Part shown: positions 40,001 through 55,000 of the stretch, one piece after another
Layout of the letters: every line of letters begins with the position of its first letter
Numbering within the stretch: the first letter of the stretch is position 1
Assembly (NCBI RefSeq): GCF_028858725.1
Contig: NC_084769.1
Span: 8,681,501-8,745,500 of the forward strand
Reading direction: 5' to 3'
DNA from: Colius striatus
Lineage: Eukaryota; Chordata; Aves; Coliiformes; Coliidae
Length of the DNA: 64,000 bases
The notes under the pieces: generated by a model
Databases searched by the model: none
Seen by the model: the letters and a program-made list of their open reading frames with translations, nothing else
What the model was told of the DNA's origin: nothing
Translations under genes and position numbers: made by a program

Positions 40001-43000
40001 AATACAAAGCATATAGTACATACCATAGCCAGAGGAACTCTGACAGAACCGTTCCAATAAGGCCATTAATGACAATGCACATCCATATTAGTTTATTGGG
40101 AAACTCAAATGCTTCAAATCCAGTATAGTGAAGCAGGAAAAACCCTGGCCACAGCAGCAACAGATTGAACAGCCCTACAAAACCTGAGTATAAAAGCAGT
40201 GTTCAGTCAATCACAAGAAATATCCTTCAAGGTAACTAAAGCCTCAACTAAACTCTGTTATTTTAACAGCACACATACATAAAAGCTGCAGTAAAGCAAT
40301 ACTTGAAATCTTTTAAAGGAAAGGAACGTAAGAAACTTCACCTGAAATGCACTAACAATAATTACAACAGATATTTACAGGTTTGAATTTTTTTGTTTTT
40401 TTAAATTCCCACAGAATCCTAAGGGACTGTCTGCATTGTGTTGTCTTTCATTGTGAATCACTGAATGGTGGGGATTGGAAGGGACCTTTAGAGATCATCC
40501 AGCCCAGTCCCCTGCTAAAGCAGGTCCACCTAGATTAGGCCACACAGGAACGTGTCCAAGTGGCTCTTGAAACCTCCAGAGAAGGGGGCTCCACACCTTC
40601 CCTGGGCAGCCTGTGCCAGGGCTCCCTCACCTGAACAACGAAATAGTTTTTCCTTATGTTTAAATGGAACTTTCTGTGTTCCATCTTCCTTCCATTACCC
40701 CTTGTCCTGTCACTAGATACAACAGAAAAAAGGGATGCCCCAACCTCCTTACATGCACCACTTAGATATTTGTAAATATTAATGAGATCCTCCGTCTCCT
40801 CTAGACTAAACAGAGTCAGGTCCTGCAGTCTTTCCTCACAAGGAAGATGCTCCAGTCATCTGATAAGAAGACTGGAAACAAGAAACAGCTCACAGAACCA
40901 GTCTCCAGCACACACATAACCACAGTAACAATAGGCTTTCTCTACTTCCTCATCTCTTCTCAGCCCTCTTACCCCTCATATAGAGTTCAGAGCCTGAAGG
41001 CAAACAATTTAACCACACAGTGAATTAAAACTTTCAATAGAGTTATTTTTAGTCTTACCAAAGAACATTGGTATGTCAAGCTTATCTTCTCTATCTACTT
41101 TCCTTTTTATCATTACTATATACACAGCATATAGCATTGCTCCCACAAGAGACCAAAGGGAACCTGTAAAGGTAAAAAAAAAAAACACTTAAGATGTGTC
41201 AGACATGTTATGCACACTAGGATCAACTCTCCTAAACACTCACCTACTATAAAACTGTCAAGAGATAAATTATTACATTATTATATGAAACGCATGGAAA
41301 AATACCAAAAGCTCAAAAATCTAATAGTGTCTCAATAGAGCTATACACATAGCAGGAAAAAAAATATCATACATGTCCAGTCTCAGAAGTTGACACTATA
41401 AAGCCAGATTTTATATTTCTTACTTGTTTAATATTTCACAGCTTGTTAAATGACCTACAAAGCTTTGTCAAAAGATGGTACTCATCACTGCATATTCTAG
41501 GATTAAAAAAGTAAGTAAATACCTATCGTATCTTTTCCAGCAGATTTCTCAGATCCAGAAAGGTTAACAAGCACCACACCACCAATGCTAGCAAAAAAGA
41601 AGAAATTTAGAACACTATTTAAACGAAAAAACTTCTTTACAGAGACATTTTAAAAAGGGGGAGAAAAATACAAGTTCTACCCTTAGGTATTTTTACTTAA
41701 TCAAAACCCACTTTTGGAAAAGCCAAAGGAGTTCTCTATTGCTAAGACTCAATTTTAAGCTAAACACAAACAAAACAAACCCCACTTTTAACTTTCCTGA
41801 ACAACACTATGTATTTAATGACACAGTTTGATAACAATGTCATGTCTCTGCCTTTCTCCCATCTAGACAAAACTTGAAAAATATATCATTGAACAACAAG
41901 AAAATGAGTCCATGTATTTCCAGCAGAAACCTGATTAACCTCATTTCCTACAAGAGCGTAAGATTCGTTAACTGTTCCTGATGTAAGTACTTTAAAAAGA
42001 CTTCAATTCATTTAATTTTTCTGTGAACAAGGACTTTTTAAAAAGTTTAGCATGTCATACATTATCACAGATACCACAGCTAGAGTAGATATAGTTATCC
42101 TCTCACTCTACCAGGGACTTTTTGACCAAATGTTCTGTCCTGTTATCTTACCTTAAAATAACAGCTAATAATTTGGACAGAGTGAATCTATCTCCACTGT
42201 TACTGGGAAAGACTGCGGCTAAGATTAAAGTAAAAAGCCCTGCAAGAGAAATTAAGAAGATACAATCATGTTCTTGCAACTATTTTTGTGTTTTGAAAAC
42301 TGCACAGACATTTTCTTCTTTATAATTCACATATTTGTTTTAACCATTTGGTTCAAGCGTTCCTAATTTTAATCGGAACAATTAGGAAACTGACACTTTA
42401 TTATGTGTATCCTCAGATGTGAGGATACATGCTCAAATTGGAGAAGGGCTAAGCATAGTAACAAAATAAAATACAATAATCCTGAAAAGTTGGTGAAAAG
42501 TCACAAAATCGTGCTTTTAAAACTGATTTTACAAAACAACAAAGATTACTCGACACATGGACTGTCATATAATTTAAATACTTTAATGCTGATATTAGAG
42601 CCTTGCATAAATCCTGTTAAGCAAGTGGCATGCTTAATATTTAGATGGTTTAAACTACTTATCCCTAAACCACATTTTTTTTAGAAATACTAATTAGCAA
42701 GAAGCCTTTGCTCAGAATTACATCCATTTTGGTAAAATGTTATACCATCCTCCCTTCACACTGCCACTGTATCTCTTTCACACAGAGACATAACTGCAGA
42801 AGGACATACAAACAAACATCAAAAGGAAAAAGCAGGGGGATCGTGAAGATAAATCCCTCTAATTCCATACTGGAAATTTTAGATGCACATATTCAATGGC
42901 TTTAAGCCTTACTATCCCCCTGAAAGTACAGGTGTATCATTGCACAAGTCCATCGCAACCAAAAATATTATGCTATAAACAGTCTTATAATGGACATCTT

Positions 43001-46000
43001 ACGGTGCAAATAAAACTTACCAGAAGTCGAAGACAAGATATTAACTATGGCAACTTGAGTATCTGACAGAGCTTCTTGGTAAGAGAAATTTGCCAAGAAC
43101 CACTGGGGGAAAAGAAAAATACTTCTGTGATTATATGGACAGCAACAACAGTTTCAGGTTCTCAGTGCAAGAAAACCCTATTTAAAGAAAAAAACCCCAA
43201 ATATTTATACAAAAATAAAATAAAAACAGGACTTTTACTTCAAATAGATTTCTAACATCTACTGAAGTGTCAGGTATATTAAAAGACAGAGGCAAAACTA
43301 GGAATGTCCCAAACCAATCATATTCAACTACATGTTTAATAATGAAATAACATAGTTCAGAATTGCAATTAAACAATTAAAATAACGTTATAATAAAGGT
43401 ACTTTTAACTTGTTTTGCAAGTGCTTCAAGATGATCACTGCACAAGGGCTGCAAAGAAATTTCAGACATACATGGGACATTAGTCAGCCTAATGAGTTTT
43501 TTCTAGAGTACTTAAAACTGGCACACATTTCCACCCTAAAAATCAACCATCACTTACATTCCTCAAGAATATTTCTGAAAGATTCCTGTCTGTTAATTCC
43601 TTCATAAAGGAATAAAATTGCAAGTCTTCCATCATTTCTTCATTGAGATCACATTAATAATATCTCAGATATATCCTCAGGGAAGTTACCACTCTCTAAA
43701 TTCTTAGGTGGAAATATTTATACAGTCCAAGGAGAAATATACACATATGCCAGCAGTAGCAGTATCCATGACCAGCGTAAATAGGATTTGTTTTGAACAT
43801 GAGGACTCTATCCTAGAAGGTCTGCAAGTGTATATATACACAGAAATATAGTCACACACAGAATTTTAACTTGTCCTAAAAAAAAAGCGATATGGATGAA
43901 ATTAAAGCTACTTCATCCATCCAAAATGACTAATGAGTGGCTTACTATTCTCTTGCTGCTCTGTGCATATTCTTTACGTACACACAGAGAAAAATACCAT
44001 TTTCTGATCCATGGATCAACAGTACTAATATGTTGCTGCTGCTGCTGTTAGTGCTATCATTAATATTTTAAATGTTTAAAGAGCTACTTCCTGAGGAAAA
44101 GCTTGTGGTGGGTCCATATTACATATAACCTATTCAGTAGTATCAGTGAAGCTACTTTTGGAAAAGCTATCACTGATCTGTCCTCTATATTTTTACTACC
44201 TCTCAAAACTCATGCCACCATTCTCTCTCTCCCCTCCTAGAGCTGAGGCACAATGTTCATGATTCAGCAACCAACGGGTTCATATGTAGATCCTTCAGCC
44301 CTCAACAGAGCTGAAGGACAATTAACTACTTTCTCTTCATACTACCAAACAGCACAATGTCCCAGTGAGGCATAAGATGGTACTCCTTCTGTGATTGCCC
44401 AGAAAGAAGCCATGATAACATTTACCCATTTCATACAGTTTCACTGCAGCTATTAACAGCCTGTGTTCATCTAATCCCAGATTTTGCTTTACCAAGCACA
44501 CCCAACACTTGACAACATGGCACAAATGCATCACATACTGTAACAAGTAACCTCTGAGTTAATTACACACCCAGGATCTCTTTTTATTACCCTCCCTTTA
44601 AGAAGCTGCACCTTCACGTCCAGCACATAAGGAAAGTTTGACTTATGGTATATTTATAAAACGAGGCACAAAGAATACAAGTCATCTCAATCCTGTTTTA
44701 CTATTATTATACAAGTTTTAACTTCGTCTACACTTAAGTTTTATGAAAGAATAGAGCACATACCACAAAGCAAAAGAAAAAGCTAATTTTTGCTACTTGA
44801 GTTGCAGTGAGTTTTCCTACAGTTTTTAATATTGACTCTTGCTCCTTAACTGTTGGATATGACATGCGAGACAACTTTGCTTCCAACGCATGACTTGATG
44901 GGAGCTGGCGAATCTCCATAATATTACTGAACCTTACACGAGGCTTTTTGGGAGCTTATGAAGAGAAGAGAGAAAAAAAAGAAAAGAGGAAAAAAAAGAG
45001 CTGCATGTTATCATTAAACTTTCAAATATGCAATAAAACTATGATGTTCTAATACAGTGTTGATTATAATATTTCACAAATTACAGGGTTTTATCCAAAC
45101 AGAAGACAATAATGTTATTTTTATTTATTAAACTAGCTTTTTGTTATTTGATAGGCCACTAACAAGACAAAGCACAATTACTGTTTTCAATCAGTGCAGT
45201 TGTCCACCCACAAAATCCTCACTGAAAAGCACCACCCCTCCTCCCCATCAAAAAAACTCCACATATGGTAACAGCAAACTTTTAGGTAGGAATTATTCTG
45301 TAGTGGTAAATATTACATGTAAGATTTTCTTTCACTGTTTAGTAACCAAACAGCCCAAACCTACACACAACTATACCTAAGTGCAAGGACGGTATTTCAT
45401 TCAGAGAATGAGCATGTCCAAGAGACCTCAAAGCTCAGCAGAGATCATAAGTTCACTTGCTCATTCGAAATCCACCCTCCAACTAACTTTGAAAACCTAG
45501 ATCAGATTTTATTTCCAGGGATATTTTAAGTATCACTAGTTTTCTGTCTAAACAAAACATCACATGCTACATATAAATATAATCCTAATTCAGTATGAGG
45601 CAATACCTAATTCCAAAAAAACCAAAAAGTAAAGGGAAAACCTACAGCTCAAACAATCTTGAAGTGATTGGTGCATGTTATCACAGTCTTATCAGGTGTC
45701 CTCTAGAATTTAACAAAGAGGCTTCGCCTTTTATATGCAGGGACTCTTTTGCTGAGGATCAGACAGGCAACTTTTCTGTTACTTGTCCAGGACAGTTAGG
45801 CCTGTTTCAGCTACTATCACAAGATAGTGAGGCTTAAATAAAATCAGAATGCACATAGACTGTTAAAATTCTTACTTTGACTGCTTTGCTCCTGCTCTAA
45901 AAAGGACAATAGCTTGTTTTTCCAGAGGCTGACTCACTGCTGCTGGTCATACAAGCCCAGAAGGAAAGAATCACAAGTACTGAACCCAGATGGTCCCTTG

Positions 46001-49000
46001 AGATAAACATAGGCTGGATCTGTAGTGACCAAGAAAGGTAAACTGAACGATAGGCCTATGTTTTCTCTACCTGAAAGTAAATATATGAGACTGCAATTCA
46101 TGCAATAAGAGATTTAAGGAATTAAAAAGAAGAAAGAAAAAAGGGAAGGAGGAAAGAAGAGGGATGTCCTGCAATATGACAGTGGTTATACAAAGAGGAA
46201 AGTAATTCCTTAACCAAAGAACTAGTATTTCAGCATTCCAAAAGTCTTTACTCACTTTTCTCTGCATCATTATTATTACTGCCATTTTTTTCAGTTGGCA
46301 AATCATGAAACTTTACAGGAACATATAAAGGTTCACTCTGAAATGAATCAGTATAAGTAAAAATAGTTAAGCATGACATTTGAATTATAAGCAGTAGAAT
46401 TAAGTTAGCAAATTAGAAAACTAAATAAATAAAAGCTTGATGAATTTTAAAAGAATCATATTTAACAAAGTGCTCTTCTACACATTGGACAGGCTTGTCA
46501 AAAAAATCCATATGTAATCTACTCAACTGTGTGCTCTTGTGTATGGCCTCATAAACACAAAACACATCCCCAGAAAATTCAAACCTAATGATGAAACATT
46601 TAAAAAGTAACTCATAAAAACCACAAACATTTCATTAGATCTGTAGCTTCTGTCTAAATGAAAGTTGAAGAGTAAATTAAGGAATACAGATACAGAAATG
46701 AATACCTACTCATTTTTCTCCCATGACTTAAAAGCTCATGAGCTGGAACTAAAAGTCAAAAAACTTTGGGATAGGAAATTCAGTACACAAGGCACTTAAA
46801 AGTATTTTAAGCAATTAAAACTTCTGCTAACAAAACAAGTTTTAAGCTGCTTGTTTAAATTAAATTAATAAACTATAAGAGTGAAGTAATGAAAATGATC
46901 TGGTAGTTGCATTTTCATTAGGCTCCCTCTTTAAGAAGAGAATTTTTGTGGATGTTTAAATTAACACAAATTGCATCAAGGTTAACAATGAATCCTGCTT
47001 ATAGAGTCAGAGGATCTTAATGACTTGAGCTGACTATGAAGGTTTTTGACTTCAATGTAGATAAAGTTGGAAAAAATCCAAAGAATGAAATGAAGAAGAG
47101 AGATTTTTTTCGGAAGTGTTCAACTCCCTGTTCAGTATAAAATATGACAGTTTGTCAACACTCAGTTGCCCCTCTCTTCCCTATTGCAGAGACAGTGTAA
47201 ACTTCAGAAGTTTTGTGCTTTGATTACATTTCTATACGTGGCCTCTGATTTAGGCATGCAGACTAAGCAGCAATCTGTGATCAAGAGGGGCATAACATTT
47301 CTCGATGATGAAAATCACCGCAGAAATTCCTCTTTTCAGCAAAATACCAGCACAGACATTTGATTAGGTAGGCACTCTGTCCACTGCAAGGAAGAAGGCA
47401 ATCCATTTCTCTTTCAAAGTCCAATACAGGATCACAGTATATAAGATATTCAACTAAATGTTCTTATTTTGAATTTTAGTCTTGGAAAACTGTTTGGCTT
47501 TACCACTAGCTCTCCATGAAGTTTCATTGGTATAACATAAATATTTCTTTCACAAACTACTACAGAAACATTCAACTGTTTCATTGAGCTGTGAACCTGT
47601 ATTTCTCCTAAAAAGCAATGTCATTTTTTGCAGCACTTACTAGTAACATGTAAGTTAGCAATCCCGTTTGCCAAAAACATTTAAACTCACCATATTTCAA
47701 AAACACTAAGTCAGGATAAAGGTGTTGTGTTACTGTAAAGCATTGACCTTCACAAATTAAGGCACTTACCAGAGAACTGTTTACAGTGTTATCTGTTGTA
47801 CAAGCAGCAAAATAACCTTCAGCATCTGCAAACTAATTACAGAACCTTTAACATAATAATCTATCAAGGCCAAGTTATGAATAACTGAATTTTTCTGAGA
47901 ATAAGCTTTGTAAAGTCTTTTCCCGTAATTGTCACAATTCCCACTCTTTCTCCAACCCTCCTCCCCAAAAAACAAGAGGGCTTACAAGTTCAGTAGATAA
48001 TTTCAATAGTTCCTTGTACCTCTTGGAGAACTTCATTGCATTCAACTACCCAGATAACAATGCAGGATTAGGCTGTTAGAATGCCAACACCTATAAAGCT
48101 CAGTCTCAGTGAGACATGTCTCACTAAATCACAGTGACTCTATTAAGAAGTGGCCCCTTCATTTTATTGAGGCAAAGTTATTTTGCATAAAAACCTGGAA
48201 GTCTGCCTTGGTTTTAACAAGACTTAAAACAGGATAAGGTCAAGTATAATTTTTCCTCTTCCTTTCTGCATTTTAACAAGTACTATTACGTCTGTTCCTT
48301 GACCTGCAGGTTGCTGTTCTACCACGATGGTAAGAAATCTATTAAACAAAGTCTCTAATGTACCTTACTTTATAGCCCTCTTCCACAAGTGTTCACCTAA
48401 GTAATCATTATTGAAATAAATAAATAAATCTATAAATGGGTAATTTCTATTCCAGATTAATAAACACAAGACATTTTAAAGGCACAAAACATTTCAGAGG
48501 CACTTGTAATAATTATACAGTTGACTATTTAACTAAATTCCTTAGGGGAACAAAATAATTTGTTTTTTAAAAAAACACCCTTCTAACTGCACACCACAGT
48601 CCTGTCTCTGCACTGTTCTTTGGAAACATGCAAACAACACAGTAATGGCTCAGTTTTTTCCTACAAATCATTTTTAAAAGTACTTTTTATAGTATTAGAA
48701 GGAAAAGCCAATGAGATTCCAGTAGTAGTGCCTAAAGTGAACACACAATATGTGGCTGACTGTACACTCTCACTTGCTGCTGTGCAGTTCATAGGAGTTC
48801 ATATTAGCTCTTTCTTTGACACACCACTGCATGAGATTCAGTTGGTCAACATAACCACTGCTATTCACACTAGGCAATAGCCTCTTATTCTATTTATCTG
48901 CTCAGATGAATAAAATTGGTCAGTACAATTGCTCTGTAAAACTAATCATTCTTCAGCATTTGCATCATCCTTACATGTCATTACTACCAGTAAAGAATCT

Positions 49001-52000
49001 GTAAATTCTGTTTATTTCCAAACATCCTGTGAAGACCCTGAACAGCATCAAGTCTAACATGTGCCCATACCATGCACAGACACTTGCTACCAAAGGCTGA
49101 TCTAGCAAAAATTATTTCAAGATATCAGCCAACTCTAAATGTTCTATGTGTTGAATATGAGATTTTTTTTTACAGACGCAAAAAGTTTGATCCTTTGAGT
49201 TTTGTACTTCATTTTTGTGGTGCTTCAGTTTTATTTAAAACTAAAAATAATTTGGCTTCATCTCATATAACACTCCAATTTCAGTATGTTACGCCTACAG
49301 CTGTCACTACCAGCTCAGTCAGAAGACCTGAAGTTAGTTCCCTTCAAACAAGCTATTTTCTATAAAGAAATGTTGATTAACAGGGTGTACTTGGATCTCA
49401 TTTTCTGCAAAATTAATATCAGGCCAAATGCCTCACTGCTTCCTGAGTCCTGCTGTTCAGCGTTCTGAAATACTGGCACACAGAAAAAGTGCTCTTCCCA
49501 GCATCTCTTGGTTTCCTTGAAAAAAAGTACTTATTTCTGTAACAAGACAAAAATGTTAGGGTCTAGCACAAACCATGCCTAGTCCTACAATGGCCAACAG
49601 AAGGTCATTTGTGCATAAAGGCTACAAATGTATTATTAACAACAACAAAAAACACCTTCCCAAAATATTGTTTTAAAAACCTCAAAGGCTCTTAGCAAAC
49701 AGTTAATAGTTCTGCCAGAGACAAAAAGAGTCAGTAACAAAAATCAAATAAATTCAAAGACTGATTCCATTGGTTGCAGATGCTGGGAGAGTAAAAGTGA
49801 ATCAAAATCCAACAGCGGTGAGGCTCATAAGCACTTCTTAAAAACAATTAGCCTCTGCAACTGTCCAAAACAAAACACCAGGGCAGAGGGGCCAATGGTC
49901 TGGCCCAGCAGAGCATTTCTTGTGATTCCTGACACATTTTGTATTGTTTTTTCCCTTCCTCACAAGACTACTGTTACGACTGCCATGTCTTCCTGTGCTG
50001 TGATTCGGTATATTCTTGCTTTTCTGAAAGCCCTACTTCACAAACACATAAACTTTTCTGCAGTTCCTATTTTAAGTTTTTTTCTGTAGGAACTTGAACA
50101 AATAGCAAAATATTTACAGTTAAACTACTTACAAAAGCTGCATGCCTTCCACGAAACCCACGAGTACACTGTTGCCTCCACGGTTTCCAAACAATAAATC
50201 CCAAGAGATATAGAACAAACATGGATGTTTTTGCAAACGTACTGAAAAAAGGTTTGTTGTACTTGGTAAAAACATACTGTGGAAAGAAAATAATTGCAGT
50301 ATCAAAATTACCAATTAGGTGAGAGTCCACAAAATGAACGAACAGGCTTAATCATATAATCCAGGACAGTGTGATTCCCAAAATGACAGTGCTGCAGTGA
50401 TTGGCATGTATGACAAAAAGACGCAAGTGGCCCTACTTATTCTGGGAGTACCCTCTCCCAAAGCCATCTGAAATGCCAACAAGGAAGCATTGAGCCATTT
50501 TGTAAGTCACAATGTCACAGAAGAAATGCTACTTACTACTTGTATCTAACCAAGCAACATATTGAAATGCCACTGAACTCAAATAGGACTGATCATATAT
50601 TTGCATACAAACATTTTCTAAATGAAAGACCACTTTTATAAGCCATAGCATAGCAATTACAAATTAGAGAAGCTTACTTTAAGTAACATTTCAGTACCAA
50701 CAGTGATTCCACTTCATCAGAGAAAACATTTTATTAATGTAATAGCCTGTTAAGCACAAATGTTTTTATATTCTTAGTTCAAAAACTGATATAGAATACG
50801 ACGGATCAGAAAGCTGAATTTGACAATTTATTTAAAAATATATCCATTTCCCTTGCTAAAGCTCTGGGTTTAAGTCCTAAAACTTAACCAGAAGTAAATA
50901 CCACATCAGTTTCAATATGGTAAGTATATGAACTTGACTATAACAAACTTGTCTACATTATGCTATGATTATAAGGCTTAAACTGTATGACCTGAGTCCC
51001 TTTGTCCTAGACTTCTAGATGGTCTGAACTGTAAATCTGCCATATCATCTAACCTGCAATGTTACAGCTCACTTACCACTTCTTGGGAAATATATGGGTA
51101 TTATTTTAATCAATATGGCAATAAACAAAACAAACTCCCTAACTGCACTACATAGTTATGAGCTTATGTTATTCAATTTTAAAGTCATCTGTAACACCTG
51201 TCCTGAAAGCAACAGTTACTGAGTTGACTTTGTGTGTAAGTTTTAGTGGATACAGGCTAGTTTACTAACCCAAAGGATACTGTCTTCCCAGAACTGAAAA
51301 AGTGGTTAAATGCTGCACTAGAACACTGAGTTGAGTGGCCACATTTCTGCTGCATCTTTACCTTAAATATGCTTCTATTTTCCTTTTAAGATGTATGGAA
51401 CAGTACTTACAGAAGTGAGTTCTGAAGAGGCAACCCATATCACATCCACGAGGAGAAGAATGACAATTCCTAGAGCCATTCGCCTACGCTGGGTGGATGA
51501 ACTGCTCTGGGAGCTCATTCGATTCATGATAAAAACCCACACCATTTGTAACCTATTCAAGACTGATAAAGGAATAAAACCCGTAAGATTACAAACAGTG
51601 ACAAAAAAAACCCCCACAAAGCAAACAAAAACCAAACAAAATAATCAGTGAGGGCAACTGTTTCATATATATATGAAATACACCTCATATGCAGGAAAGA
51701 CATGCTCATGTTTGATAGAACTGCCATGAGTTCCTCAGAGTCATTAGAGGCAATTAGAAAGTAAATCTCAGCTTCTCAAGACTTCATCAACTCTTCTACC
51801 ACTGAAGTAAACAAAAGGAGGTAAAACACACAATGTCTTTTTGGAATTTTTATGCTACAAATGCTGCAAAATTTGAAACTACTACATTTTGGTAATTTCA
51901 GATACTCTAAGGTGACAGTAGAAATTAGTTTCATGTGTTGTGTCAAACACAGTTCTACTAAAGGCAGTTAGAAACATGTTTAAACTTAAGTATTCAACAA

Positions 52001-55000
52001 ATCTTCCTGAAGACATAACACATTTGGTAAATTATGATCCCTCAAAGCATAAAGTGATTCAAGGAACAAAAAACCTCCAAACAATATTTCATTTTAAACT
52101 TACAAAACTAGTTTACACATGCACTTGAAGTCAAAATATCTACACAACTACTTCATAATTTACATACAGGCATGTATTCCAGTGAAAACCTATCAAACTA
52201 AGAGTGAGCAAGTGGCAGTTTTTATTTGATACCAAATAAAGGAATAAATTTACTCTCAAAGAGAGAATAAAGAGGGATATTATCTTAAACTTGAGTAAAG
52301 AACACTTCATATTCTGAGAAATCAAAACCACAGCAGTAAACTAAGCTTTAAGCTTGTCATCTAACATAAAAGTCCTGTAGACTAGCCAGAAACTACAGCA
52401 TAAACACATTTGGATTTTGACACACGCAAACCTGTTTTGCTGTACATACCTTACATCTCTAGAAGTCTTTGTTCAAGGTATTAATAGAAAGGGGTCAATT
52501 TAAGCAATTCTAGCGAAATAGAATTAAATGCTTGCAGCCAACTGCTTTTACATACTGGAAGACTGAGACTATACTGCTGCACAGAAAATTCTGAAGATAT
52601 GCTTGAACTGCAAAAATTCCCACTAGGAAGACTATTTGCAGTTAAAACATTTACATTTATTTATCCTTCAGTAGGCAGAGTCCTTCTGTTTTACAAAACA
52701 CACAGAGTACACACCACAGAACAGCATAGAGATTGGTTGAGTTGGCCAAAAGTGGTTACATTGTGACTTGATAAAGTCAAGACGCCTTGACTTTGTACAA
52801 TTTGCACTAAAAATAAGTATTAATATTACTGAAAGCACTGAAGTTATGTTAAAAGATCACTGAAGTACTTCCCAAAAACTAATAAAGGAAAGGCAAATAA
52901 GCTGCTAAAAACGTTGCTTGCATTTTAAGTAAAAAAATGTAAAAGATCTGCTGGATGTACTTCAAACAAGTGCTAATCATGAGCATACCAGACCTACATG
53001 ACTTCTTAAATTTACTAATGCTACTTCAAGGGGATTCTAGGTTGTGAAACAGCTTTATGATTGCCTATTAGAAGACTTACATTTAGGAAAACCTTCAATG
53101 TTATAATTAAAAAGTTTCTAATAGAAGTGAGAGAGACTGATGTCTCATTCATCTTTTACATACTCTCTAGTGAAACTCAGTAAGACACGTTAATCATAAA
53201 ACTACCTTATACGTTATGTATATATTTTAAGAACCAATTTATTAAGAGTTAATTTATTACAGAATACATAACATACCTTGCTATTTATTGTTAAAAACTC
53301 AAACACTATCTTTGACAGAAACCCTCAAGCAATTGAAACCTGATTCACTTTTTGAGGCAGCTCCTGACTCTTCCAGTAAATAGATGTGATCAGCTTTGCT
53401 AATATCATTTGATGAATGTAAACTACACTTTGTTTTTTCCACACATGTCAACATACAAACAGTTAATGTCTTTCCATTATTAACAAATTACTTATGAAAG
53501 AGACTGTACCACAATGTCTTCAGTGGGGAAGGTACACTTCTTTCTTCCAGACTAGCTTATCCCCAAGATTAATGATTTACATGCCTGAATATGTGCAAGT
53601 ACATTTGTGACTACACTGTTTCCTGTTTACACTACACTTAGACTCATGCTTCTCCTTTGCAATACTGACTCTGCCATGTTAAAATCTTGACAGTTTCTCA
53701 AAATGCTTGTTTCTAAAGAAAAATCAACAGGCAGACTTTCAGAAGCTTAATTATACCACTAGATCTATGCTGATATATTCCATGTGGGGGCATCAGTTCT
53801 GGGTAATTATTCTCCTTTTCTGATAAAATGGTGGGATTGACAAAGCAGAAGTCTGTAAGTAGGTAGGGCTAAAGTTATGAATGACTCACAAAAGAATGGC
53901 AGTTTTTATTTGATACAGAATAAAGGAGAAAACGTTTGTTCTCAAAGAGAAAATAAATAGGGATATTATCTTAAACCTGAGTAAGCTAACAGAAGGATTT
54001 TCATGCTTGAAAGCTTGTAAGGGTTTGTTCACTTTTTATTAATTGGTCTAACAGACACTATATACTCCACGCTACAAACTTTGCCTTCATTTTATGATGA
54101 CTAATAGCCTACACACCATTATATTAAGTTAGAGATATATATATAGCCTACAAATTGCACACGTGTTTGCATCACGCACAGCAAAAATGGAAGCAGTGCA
54201 TAAGAGAGTTCCAAAGGTGATATAAGGAAGAAATCTCATTCCTTGATAGGCTACAGCATGACAAATGAACAGTGTTAAGAGATACCAGAAATAGAGATCA
54301 CTGCAGCCTTTCACCAGTTACGTGCTGCAGCTAAGAAGGGGAGAGGTAGCTGGAGACAGGAAGGAATCACAGTAGTCTGATCAACTGGACTTTTCTACAT
54401 CAGATGCTCGCTTACCTCGTTCTCATCACCAACTGCTTCAAAGCATACAGCACCTATTTGCCATCTGTGCAGATCACGCACAGACACTGCTCACATTCTG
54501 TAGCTGCTTAATATTATCCTCAACTTGTCTTACATTAGGCTTGTACAAATCCCTTGCTTTCAGATCCCACAGCAGGAGAGAAGGATGATAGAATATCTAG
54601 TACTTCTTAGATAAAAGGTTACATGTAAAGTTATTCAGAGTGTAAGTATACATTGCTCTATTCCTTTTCTACCTATGACAAGTAGAGTTTAAAACTCCAT
54701 TTAAAGAGCCCGTACTTTTGTCTTTAAGGGTTTTTTATATGTTACAGTAATAGCAGCCATTACTTTCTCATCTGACTATGAGTAACATTTATGTGTGCCT
54801 AATCGAGACTTTTGCTTTTCTCTTCCATAACAAGAAAGGATTACTACAATTCTTCATGAAGCACGATGCACCTTCAAGCTAGTACTTGACTAAAAAAATT
54901 ACAAAGCAGCAGTACTAAAATGCCTATTTGAAACCCCTACTCTAAGTTTTAGGACAGAATTAAAACCTGTAAAACTTCATATAAAGACAGATAGAAACTA

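Larger units (their letters stand above)
31031..41058 (-). other. SLC35F5: SLC35F5 introns 10 to 13 (exons 11 to 13 inside)
   Basis: Intron 10 is 40184-41058, intron 11 is 36150-40023, intron 12 is 31628-36058 and intron 13 is 31031-31472. Introns 10 to 12 each hold one CR1. The rest is AT-rich unique sequence. Confidence 0.85.
41164..46255 (-). other. SLC35F5: SLC35F5 introns 5 to 9 (exons 6 to 9 inside)
   Basis: Intron 5 is 44955-46255, intron 6 is 43103-44763, intron 7 is 42240-43020, intron 8 is 41588-42151 and intron 9 is 41164-41522. Apart from the two stem-loops in intron 7 and simple repeats, nothing was recognised. Confidence 0.8.
46338..51410 (-). other. SLC35F5: SLC35F5 introns 2 to 4 (exons 3 and 4 inside)
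   Basis: Intron 2 is 50277-51410, intron 3 is 47833-50132 and intron 4 is 46338-47769. They hold unique AT-rich sequence with only simple repeats. Confidence 0.8.
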
